Below are positions 1 to 6,284 of a DNA stretch of 6,459 nucleotides, piece by piece (positions within the stretch are counted from its first letter, which is position 1; each line of letters begins with the position of its first letter). The stretch spans positions 21,545 through 28,003 of the forward strand of contig DFBP01000060.1 of assembly GCA_002366685.1 (NCBI GenBank). The letters run 5' to 3'. The DNA comes from Rhodobacterales bacterium UBA3077. Its GTDB lineage: Bacteria > Pseudomonadota > Alphaproteobacteria > Rhodobacterales > Rhodobacteraceae. Below the pieces are notes generated by a model. It did no database searches. It was given only the letters and a program-made list of their open reading frames with translations, and was not told the origin of the DNA. A program made the position numbers and the translations under genes.

Positions 1-136
1 TTACGTCCAGTGTTTCACTAATTCTTCGAATTAGGGATTCGTCTTTATCAACAACGGTTACGTCATTGTTTTCGCGTGATAAATGCCGTGCGATTTGCCA
101 TCCCACCTGCCCTGCACCACAAATAATAACTTTCAT
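1..136 (-). CDS. trkA: Trk system potassium uptake protein TrkA, N-terminal fragment
   Basis: TrkA is the peripheral cytoplasmic subunit that binds NAD(H) and gates the TrkH/TrkG potassium channel. Only the first 45 codons are in the window; the frame is open to the left edge. The peptide begins MKVIICGAGQVGWQIARHLS, a Rossmann-type beta-alpha start with the dinucleotide-binding Gly pattern GAGQVG at residues 7-12. It continues into NDVTVVDKDE (about 24-33), where the acidic residue after the second beta strand typically contacts the nucleotide ribose. The ATG is chosen because the family begins exactly at MKVIICGAG and a GGGA ribosome-binding site (144-147) lies 7 bases upstream. The gene follows ntrX in the same orientation after a 70-base gap that holds its own likely promoter, so it may be partly independent of ntrYX. 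A trkA after ntrX is usual in this bacterial class. The identification is strong despite the short fragment. Confidence 0.93.
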   Translation of the reverse strand, partial: MKVIICGAGQVGWQIARHLSRENNDVTVVDKDESLIRRISETLDV

Positions 137-162
137 AACGCTGTCCCGTATTAGCCCGCCTG

Positions 163-192
163 ATTATGCGCGCGATTAATGCTTTCGGTCAA
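163..192 (-). promoter_or_regulatory. Probable sigma-70 promoter for trkA
   Basis: On the minus strand TTGACC (192-187) is followed by an 18-base spacer and CATAAT (168-163). Each hexamer matches the -35 (TTGACA) or -10 (TATAAT) consensus at 5 of 6 positions. Transcription would start near 156, about 20 bases before the trkA ATG. The site sits in the only sizeable intergenic gap of the window, right after the ntrX stop codon. The spacer and -10 overlap an imperfect dyad (14 of 18 positions symmetric, 163-180, centred on CGCGCG) that could be an operator, although the GC-alternating core may be chance. The call rests on sequence match only. Confidence 0.6.
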
Positions 193-206
193 ATAGTAAT
201 CCGATA

Positions 207-1565
207 TCAGTCGCCTGCGATTCCGAGAGTTTTGAGTTTTCGGTGAAGGGCTGATCGTTCCATGCCAATGAACTTCGCTGTTTGCGAAATATTTCCTTTG
301 AACCGGACAATTTGGGCTTGCAAATAATCGATCTCAAAAGCGAGCCGCGCATCACGTAATGAAAGCAGCATCAAATTGGGGGCTACTTGGTTAAGCGCGC
401 CGGTTGGGTTTGGATCAACGGTATTATCCAGAACTTCCGAAGCTTCGATCTTGCCCGTTTCAGCCCCTAGAATTAAAAGCCTCTCCACCGTATTCCTAAG
501 TTGCCGGGTATTACCGGGCCACTGAGTCATTTGGAGGCGGTGCAAGGCATCTGGCGTAAACTCTCGAGCGGCCAATCCCTGCATTTTATTGAGTTGATCC
601 GTAAAATGCTCAACAAGAAGCGGAATGTCCTCGGTCCGGTCTGCGAGGGCGGGTACTGAGATTGGCACCACATTTAACCGGTGAAATAGCTCGATCCGAA
701 ATTTCCCGGCTTCAATTTCCGCCTGTAAATCACGAGTCGTTGCCGAGATAAACCGGATGTCTACACGCACGGTGTCGTGCCCGCCTACCCTGTTGAAGCT
801 CTGCTCCACCAACACGCGCAATATTCGTGATTGGGTTTCAATTGGCATATCGGCAATTTCGTCGAAAAACAAAACACCTCCATGGGCTTTTTCCAACAGT
901 CCTGGTTGAGCTACGCCCGAGCTTTCACTCCCAAAAAGTACAGATTCCATTTGATCTGGGCTAATGCTCGCCGAATTAACCGTTACAAAAGGCCCTTCAC
1001 TTCGTGAGGACTGTTGATGGAGAAAGCGGGCGGCGATCTCTTTGCCTGAACCTGCTGGACCCGTCAACATTACACGCCCGTTTGTTTTTGCTACTTTCTC
1101 CAACTGGGTTTTGAGAGATTTGAAGCCAGCACTCTGGCCAACCATTTCGCAGGTTTCACTGTCCACCCCGCGCAGGTTTTTGTTTTCGCGCCGAAGGGCA
1201 GATGCCTCAAGGGCGCGGCCAACAACAACCAGCAATTGGTCAATATTAAAGGGTTTTTCAATAAAATCGTAGGCACCCTGCCTTACGGCAGCCACGGCAA
1301 TTTCAATATTGCCGTGCCCGGAAATGATCACAACCGGAATGTTCGGATTGTCCCTTTTTGTTTTTTTAAGGATGTCGATCCCGTCAAAGTCGCTGTCTTT
1401 CAACCAGATATCAAGAATGATCAAATCCGGTTCGCTGGCGTTAATTTGCTCGAACGCCGTTTGCGAATTTCGGGCCAAACGCGTGGTGTGCCCTTCATCG
1501 TTCAGAATATCCCCGATAAGTTCGCGAATATCTTGTTCGTCGTCGATCACGAGAATGTCACTCAT
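207..1565 (-). CDS. ntrX: Nitrogen regulation response regulator NtrX
   Basis: Response regulator partner of NtrY, 452 residues, a usual length for the family. The receiver domain (about 1-120) has acidic residues D8/D9, phosphoacceptor D52 in the NtrX-typical LDIWL motif, S82 in ISGHGN and K104 in FIEKPF. The AAA+ domain (about 140-370) has Walker A GPAGSGKE (169-176), Walker B VLFFDE (D235, E236) and arginine-finger motif FRIELFHRL with R290 and R296. The C-terminus is a Fis-type helix-turn-helix (about 424-448, NISQTAKFIGMERSALHRKL). The GAFTGA sigma-54 contact motif is missing: 16 residues separate VLFG from the Gly-Gly before Walker B, against 21 in enteric NtrC. This is, from memory, normal for alphaproteobacterial NtrX. 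The ATG at 1565 is chosen over an in-frame ATG at 1589 because it has GAGGA at a 5-base spacing and gives the standard receiver start MSDILVIDDE. The gene overlaps the ntrY stop by 8 bases, indicating translational coupling. Confidence 0.96.
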   Translation of the reverse strand: MSDILVIDDEQDIRELIGDILNDEGHTTRLARNSQTAFEQINASEPDLIILDIWLKDSDFDGIDILKKTKRDNPNIPVVIISGHGNIEIAVAAVRQGAYDFIEKPFNIDQLLVVVGRALEASALRRENKNLRGVDSETCEMVGQSAGFKSLKTQLEKVAKTNGRVMLTGPAGSGKEIAARFLHQQSSRSEGPFVTVNSASISPDQMESVLFGSESSGVAQPGLLEKAHGGVLFFDEIADMPIETQSRILRVLVEQSFNRVGGHDTVRVDIRFISATTRDLQAEIEAGKFRIELFHRLNVVPISVPALADRTEDIPLLVEHFTDQLNKMQGLAAREFTPDALHRLQMTQWPGNTRQLRNTVERLLILGAETGKIEASEVLDNTVDPNPTGALNQVAPNLMLLSLRDARLAFEIDYLQAQIVRFKGNISQTAKFIGMERSALHRKLKTLGIAGD

Positions 1566-3798
1566 GGTTTTCCTCAATAATTGGGGCAAGCGGAAGGGTT
1601 ATGCGGGCTTCGGCTCCGGCATGTTGGTTAACCGCAAAAACAGGAGCCTTCAGCAATTCCAACGTTCCGCCATGCTCTTCGATTATTTTCTTAACAATTG
1701 GCAAGCCAAGTCCGGTGCCATTATCTCTATGTGTTACATAGGGCTCAAATAAGCGGGATTTGTCACTTGGTAAGCCAACACCATTATCCTGAATCTGAAT
1801 TACAATTTTTTGCCCTTTTTGGGCAGCTATAACATTGACGATTCCATCGTAAGGGCCAGTTATTTTTACTTTACTATCAATTGCTTCCCCAGCATTTTTC
1901 AACAGGTTTGTCAGGGCTTGGCTTAGCATTGTTCCGTCAGCCATCATTTCAATCGGCGCTTCGGGCATGTGAGTCGTGAATGTGAGGTCGGGACGCCCTG
2001 ATTGTGCCAGCAAAACGGACCCTTTAACAAGTTCGAGGATATCCAGCGGTTTGGGTTCGGGCGCCGGCATGCGCGCAAATTTGGAAAACTCATCCACAAT
2101 GCGACGCAAGTCATTGGTTTGCCGGATAATCACGCCGCTTAATTGCTCGAGCATTTCACGATCATCGCCGACCTTTGGACCGAATTTCCGTTTTAGGCGC
2201 TCCGCAGACAATTGGATCGGTGTGAGCGGGTTTTTAATCTCATGGGCAATTCTCCGTGCAACATCGCCCCAAGCCGCCATCCTTTGTGCAGACACAAGAT
2301 CCGTTACATCATCAAATGTTACCACAAAACCTTCGATTTCTCCTCCCTGCGGGTGACGTGCGGCCATGCGCACCAAAAGCGATTCTGTTGTTCCCATGCG
2401 GGTTACTTGCACTTCTCCCTGAACAACATCTTGCGCACGAGATCTCAGCTTTTTAAAGAGTGAATCAAATTCCGGTGTCAGGTCAGCAAGCGCCCTGCCC
2501 TCTGCGGATTCAACATCCAGCATCCGCATGGCGGCGGTATTAATAAACTCAACCTGCCCGGATTTGTTTAACCCGATAACGCCCGCCGTAACGCTTGAAA
2601 GCACGGAATCAAACAAGCGCCTTTGGTGTTCGGTAGTTTCGTTAACCGAAATTAATGTATCTCTCTGGTTTCGGAGCTGCTTTGTCATCCGGTTGAACAC
2701 CCGCCCTAGCAGGGCGATCTCGTCATCCCCCTCTTCTTCGCGTACGCGCACATTCAGATCACCGCCCGAAACCCGTTGAACAGCGCTTGCAAGGCGACCG
2801 ACCGGACGCGAAAGCTTTTCCGCAAACCATAATCCGAGCCACATTGCAGCCAGAATAACCACCACGGCAAACCCAAGATAAATCAAGGCAAATTCAAAAA
2901 GAAGCCGGCCACGGTCAGATTCAAGTTGCTGATATAGCGTCACGGTAGCTTGGGTTTCGTCGAGCAAATTGAGGATGTCACCGTCAACATCTCTGGTCAC
3001 ATAGAGGTACCTGTCTGAATATCCGTTCAGGGCGATCAGGGCCCGAAACTCGCTATTTGGCCAGTCCTCGATCAGAACGACTTCGCCCTCTTGCGCCCTA
3101 GATATTGCATCCATACTGGCCGTCTCGAAGTCAAAAAGGTAGCTGCGGGTTCCTCTGGCAACGATTTCCGAAACCCCATTTATAACAAAGGCTTCTGCAA
3201 GGCTTTTCTGCATGGTCTCTTGTCCGCGCGCGAGGGCATCTCGCATCTCGCCAGCACCGACAAAGTTATAGCGTGGCCGCTGGCGTTCAATAAATTCAGC
3301 CAGAAACTCGGCGTCTGCGGTGAGCGTTATCCGATGTTCGCGCTCATAGGCCTGCGCCGCGCTTAAGGAATTGCCAACAACCTGTTGAACACGGCTGGAA
3401 AACCATCCTTCAAGCCCGAAGTTGAGCGTAATTGTAGCAAAAACGGCTACAAGGACCGTGGGTACCAGTGCGATGGCGCTAAACACCGTAGAAAGCCGCA
3501 AGTGGAGCTTGGAACCTGCGGAGCGGGATCGACGGGCCGCGATAATCCTGACAACGCGCCGCGCAACCAATGTGGCGATTATCAACGTGTAAACGATATC
3601 AGCCAACACGACGGCGCGTAAAAAGCTTGGATTGGCGGGGCCGTCAAAAGCCCCCAGTAAAAGTATGGTCGTGAGAACCAGAACCGGCCCGACAACAACA
3701 AGCAACAACGTCAGATAGTTGTTAACTATCCGGCTGTTTTGCCAGCGTCCGAGCCGACGGAGGCCATTGTCTAACAAGTTTTGTTGCAGTCCGGCCAC
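1558..3798 (-). CDS. ntrY: Nitrogen regulation sensor histidine kinase NtrY
   Basis: Inner-membrane sensor kinase of the NtrY-NtrX system, 746 residues, about normal length. Hydrophobic segments lie at about 28-51, 63-83, 103-127 and 299-325. Basic runs before the first and between the second and third (ARRVVRIIAARRSRS) imply a cytoplasmic N-terminus and a periplasmic sensing domain at about 128-298. Next come a HAMP linker (about 327-380), a PAS domain (about 395-500), a HisKA domain with HEIKNPLTP and phosphorylated H519, and an ATPase domain with N box NLLKNAGEA (631-639), DNGVG (671-675) and GTGLGL (694-699). All catalytic motifs look intact. The start is GTG: the frame is closed by TAA seven codons upstream, the only upstream alternative is a CTG, and no in-frame ATG occurs before the periplasmic domain. 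The Shine-Dalgarno match is poor (CGGA, 4 bases from GTG). The gene lies 35 bases after ntrC and overlaps ntrX by 8 bases. The sensed signal is not readable from the sequence; redox or oxygen cues have been reported in relatives. Confidence 0.96.
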   Translation of the reverse strand: MAGLQQNLLDNGLRRLGRWQNSRIVNNYLTLLLVVVGPVLVLTTILLLGAFDGPANPSFLRAVVLADIVYTLIIATLVARRVVRIIAARRSRSAGSKLHLRLSTVFSAIALVPTVLVAVFATITLNFGLEGWFSSRVQQVVGNSLSAAQAYEREHRITLTADAEFLAEFIERQRPRYNFVGAGEMRDALARGQETMQKSLAEAFVINGVSEIVARGTRSYLFDFETASMDAISRAQEGEVVLIEDWPNSEFRALIALNGYSDRYLYVTRDVDGDILNLLDETQATVTLYQQLESDRGRLLFEFALIYLGFAVVVILAAMWLGLWFAEKLSRPVGRLASAVQRVSGGDLNVRVREEEGDDEIALLGRVFNRMTKQLRNQRDTLISVNETTEHQRRLFDSVLSSVTAGVIGLNKSGQVEFINTAAMRMLDVESAEGRALADLTPEFDSLFKKLRSRAQDVVQGEVQVTRMGTTESLLVRMAARHPQGGEIEGFVVTFDDVTDLVSAQRMAAWGDVARRIAHEIKNPLTPIQLSAERLKRKFGPKVGDDREMLEQLSGVIIRQTNDLRRIVDEFSKFARMPAPEPKPLDILELVKGSVLLAQSGRPDLTFTTHMPEAPIEMMADGTMLSQALTNLLKNAGEAIDSKVKITGPYDGIVNVIAAQKGQKIVIQIQDNGVGLPSDKSRLFEPYVTHRDNGTGLGLPIVKKIIEEHGGTLELLKAPVFAVNQHAGAEARITLPLAPIIEENHE
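1571..1575 (-). promoter_or_regulatory. Ribosome-binding site that fixes the ntrX start
   Basis: GAGGA on the minus strand lies 5 bases upstream of the ATG at 1565. It sits inside the last codons of ntrY. It supports this ATG over the in-frame ATG at 1589, which would add eight residues (MPQLLRKT) not expected before a receiver domain. Confidence 0.8.
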
Positions 3799-3829
3799 AG
3801 AATCCGCGCTATTCAGTTAAAACTGTGGC
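3794..3829. promoter_or_regulatory. Inverted repeat spanning the ntrY start codon
   Basis: A perfect 7-base inverted repeat, GCCACAG (3794-3800) and CTGTGGC (3823-3829), is separated by 22 bases. In the transcript the distal arm contains the ntrY GTG start (3798-3796), and the weak CGGA ribosome-binding site lies in the loop. A competing 5-bp hairpin, CAGTT and AACTG (3814-3818 with 3821-3825), overlaps the proximal arm, but its 2-base loop is very tight. Pairing of the long arms could mask the start codon and lower ntrY translation relative to ntrC. There is no U-tract, so it is not a standard terminator. The repeat is directly visible; the function is inferred and a 7-bp stem may be chance. 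Confidence 0.35.
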
Positions 3830-3833
3830 ATTA

Positions 3834-5222
3834 TTACATCATTTTCTTGCTTCGCAAAACCTCAATATCAAGCTCGCGGATTTTCTTTCGGAGCGTATTG
3901 CGGTTTATTCCAAGAAGGTCGGCGGTTTTGAGCTGGTTTCCACCCGTGGCCTGCAAGCTAAGTTTGATCAAAGGCCGCTCGACTTCACGGATAATTTTTT
4001 CATATAAACCCGGCGGCGGCAGCACACCCGTGTGCAGAGAAAAATAGTGTTTCAAGTGGGCTTCAACAGATGCAGAAAGCTTCTGGTACCGCTTGGGCTC
4101 TTGTGGCCCCAATTCCATATGTGAAGCCAGTTCTCTACGAATAATATTTACACCAATTTCATCTTCAGGGCACAAAACGATAAGCCGCTTGACGAAGTTT
4201 TCGAGCTCACGCACGTTCCCGCCCCAAATATGGGTCCGCAAATGATCCAAAGCCTCCGAGGTGATCGTTTTAAGGGGCAATCCTTCCTTGGCAGATTCAG
4301 CCAGAAAGTGGCGCGCGAGGTCTGGAATATCTTCAAGACGCTCAGCAAGTCGTGGAAGCCGGATTGGTACAACGTTGAGCCGGAAAAACAGGTCTTCTCT
4401 AAATTTGCCTTGGGCGACAAGGTTCTGGAGGTCCTGCCTGGTGGAGGCCACAATGCGTACATCGTCGCCATCCTGCTCCTGAAGAACGCGCAGCAACCGC
4501 ATTTGAGCTTCAAGCGGCATGTCGTCAACGTTATCGAGAAACAGGGTGCCGCCAAAAGAGGCCACATAAAGGCCGGACGGTTTGTCGTCACCGCCAAACA
4601 GCTCGGGCTCGATCATATCAGGCGGGGTTGCCGCCAGGTTGATGGATACAAACGGGGCAGATTTACGTTGTGAAAAACTGTGCAACGTGCGCGCAACAAT
4701 TTCTTTACCGGTGCCTGAGTCTCCAAAGATCATGACTCCAAGATCGGTATGGGTGAGCCGCGCCAATACGCGGTAAACTTCCTGCATCATTGGCGAATGG
4801 CCAACCAATGGCAGGCGCTCCGCAACATTCTCGCCGTTATCAACTGATGTCTGAACGATGGGTTGTTTTGTGGCTTTGTTTACCAACGCCAAAAATGCAG
4901 AAAGATCAAAAGGCTTGGGCATATAATCAAACGCCCCTGCTTCAGACGCGCGCACCGCGGTCGTGACCGTATTTTGGGCAGACATAACGATAACCGGCAG
5001 CTCCGGCCGCTTTTTGACAATCTTGGGAAGGATATCCAATGCGTCGCCGTCGGGCATCATAACATCTGTTACCAGAACATCACCTTCTCCCTCTTCAATC
5101 CACTTCCACATCGTGGATATATTGCCGGTGGCACGCACGCGGCAACCGGCGCGGGTGAGCGCCTGAGAAAGAACTGTTCTGATCGAGCGGTCGTCATCCG
5201 CGACAATTATCGTACCGTCCAT
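3834..5222 (-). CDS. ntrC: Nitrogen regulation response regulator NtrC, GAFTGA-less type
   Basis: DNA-binding response regulator controlled by NtrB, 462 residues, slightly shorter than typical NtrC. The receiver domain (about 1-118) has the acidic pocket D9-D11, phosphoacceptor D53 (VTDVMMPDGD), S81 and K103. The AAA+ domain (about 138-365) has Walker A GDSGTGKE (167-174) and arginine-finger motif FREDLFFRL (R275, R281). Its Walker B reads TLFLDN, with N231 where the catalytic Glu is expected. The GAFTGA loop is gone: 13 residues separate ELFG from the Gly-Gly before Walker B, against 21 in E. coli NtrC. The second pore loop is about 10 residues shorter too (between LLRVL and DVRI). The C-terminal Fis-type helix-turn-helix (about 425-452, NQLKTADLLGINRNTLRKKI) is intact. 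Rhodobacter capsulatus NtrC likewise lacks GAFTGA and activates sigma-70 polymerase, so the same is inferred here. The ATG directly follows the ntrB stop (TAGATG), with AAGGA (5231-5235) 8 bases upstream. Confidence 0.95.
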   Translation of the reverse strand: MDGTIIVADDDRSIRTVLSQALTRAGCRVRATGNISTMWKWIEEGEGDVLVTDVMMPDGDALDILPKIVKKRPELPVIVMSAQNTVTTAVRASEAGAFDYMPKPFDLSAFLALVNKATKQPIVQTSVDNGENVAERLPLVGHSPMMQEVYRVLARLTHTDLGVMIFGDSGTGKEIVARTLHSFSQRKSAPFVSINLAATPPDMIEPELFGGDDKPSGLYVASFGGTLFLDNVDDMPLEAQMRLLRVLQEQDGDDVRIVASTRQDLQNLVAQGKFREDLFFRLNVVPIRLPRLAERLEDIPDLARHFLAESAKEGLPLKTITSEALDHLRTHIWGGNVRELENFVKRLIVLCPEDEIGVNIIRRELASHMELGPQEPKRYQKLSASVEAHLKHYFSLHTGVLPPPGLYEKIIREVERPLIKLSLQATGGNQLKTADLLGINRNTLRKKIRELDIEVLRSKKMM

Positions 5223-6284
5223 CTAGCGCTTCCTTTCGTTCCACACGGGGAGCAAAAGCCGAAACTCGGTCCCCCCTGAGTCTGATTTACAATCAACCAC
5301 ACCTCCGTGGTCGGCCACAATTTTTGAAACAAGTGACAACCCTAGCCCTGTGCCGCCTGATTTGGTGCTAACAAAAGGCTCGAAAACGTCATCGAGTATT
5401 GAGGGGGAAATGCCTGGGCCGTTATCTTTTACGCTGATTTCGATGGGGAGGCTCTGGCTTCTCTTCCCTGGAAGCGAGAGCTTAACACCGGGCCTGAACG
5501 CTGTTTTCAACGTGATCGCGCCCCCGCTAGGCATAGCCTCTGCCGCGTTTTTCAACAGGTTGAGCAGCACTTGCATTAACTGGTCACTGCTCCCCGCTGT
5601 AGGCGGAATCGAGGGGTCAAACACTTCGGAAAACCGGATGTGGCTGGCAAAACCGGCAGCCGCCGCCCGTTTGGCACGGTCAATAACATCGTGAATGTTT
5701 ACAGGCTCCACTACGCCCGGCCCCATTTCTCCGAACGCTTCAACCCTGTTTACAAGTTCGCCAATTCGTTTGGCTTCATCTTCAATCACAGAGGTTAACT
5801 CACGGTCTTCAACACTTAGCGTTCCAGCCAATAGCTGTGCCGCACCCGAAATACCGGCCAGTGGATTGCGGATTTCATGCGCAAGCATAGCGGCCATGCC
5901 AACGACGGAACGCGCGGCGTTGCGGTGGGAAAGCGAGCGGTCCATTTTATCGGCAATCGAGCGCGGGTGCAAAAGGAGCAGCACTTCACCGCTCGCCAAC
6001 CTTGTTGCCTGAACGTTTGCCACCCCGCGGGGTTTGCCGCCCCAGCCAATTTTTATATCGTGTAAAACGACCGACCGCATACCGTTTTGAGCCTGATGCA
6101 CAGCATCCAATACCGCGCTGCCCTCCGATGAGAACTTCTCAAGAGGCTCACCTTTCATTTGGCGCTTGGAAGCCATGCAAAAACCTTCTGCGGCGTCATT
6201 GACCTCGGCAATTCGGGAGGAGACATCCACCACAAATGCAGGAAAGGGCAATGCAAGCCAGATGGGTTCAAAACTTCGGGTCAT
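5223..6284 (-). CDS. ntrB: Nitrogen regulation sensor histidine kinase/phosphatase NtrB
   Basis: Cytoplasmic kinase that phosphorylates and dephosphorylates NtrC; in the known pathway its activity is set by the PII protein GlnB. It has 353 residues and no membrane segment. The N-terminal part (about 5-115) is a divergent PAS-like sensor domain. The dimerisation/phosphoacceptor helix contains LAHEIRNPLAGISGAAQLL with H136 phosphorylated. The ATPase domain has N box LNLLKNAAEAM (N246), DNGPG (287-291), FEPFVSTK (301-308) and GGTGLGL (310-316), so all kinase motifs are present. The ATG overlaps the dusB stop as ATGA and has AAGG (6292-6295) 7 bases upstream, indicating coupled translation with dusB. 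No promoter is evident immediately upstream, so expression probably comes from before dusB or from inside it, outside this window. Confidence 0.96.
   Translation of the reverse strand: MTRSFEPIWLALPFPAFVVDVSSRIAEVNDAAEGFCMASKRQMKGEPLEKFSSEGSAVLDAVHQAQNGMRSVVLHDIKIGWGGKPRGVANVQATRLASGEVLLLLHPRSIADKMDRSLSHRNAARSVVGMAAMLAHEIRNPLAGISGAAQLLAGTLSVEDRELTSVIEDEAKRIGELVNRVEAFGEMGPGVVEPVNIHDVIDRAKRAAAAGFASHIRFSEVFDPSIPPTAGSSDQLMQVLLNLLKNAAEAMPSGGAITLKTAFRPGVKLSLPGKRSQSLPIEISVKDNGPGISPSILDDVFEPFVSTKSGGTGLGLSLVSKIVADHGGVVDCKSDSGGTEFRLLLPVWNERKR

Noticed and set aside
137..206. A rho-independent terminator after ntrX.
   Set aside because: No GC-rich stem followed by a T run is present on the minus strand; the only symmetry is the short GC-alternating dyad at 163-180.
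1566..1589. An upstream in-frame ATG at 1589 that would extend NtrX by eight residues (MPQLLRKT).
   Set aside because: The ATG at 1565 has GAGGA at 5-base spacing and yields the standard receiver start; the extension lies inside ntrY and has no family support.
3800..3804. A GANTC (CcrM-type methylation) site just upstream of ntrY, and another near 217.
   Set aside because: GANTC sites occur by chance at this density and nothing else suggests cell-cycle methylation control here.
4230..5279. Long open frames on the plus strand opposite ntrC (for example 4230-4673 and 4863-5279), and similar ones opposite ntrY and ntrB.
   Set aside because: They lie wholly or almost wholly antisense to genes with clear domain structure, show no recognisable motifs, and are the expected by-product of codon bias on the coding strand.
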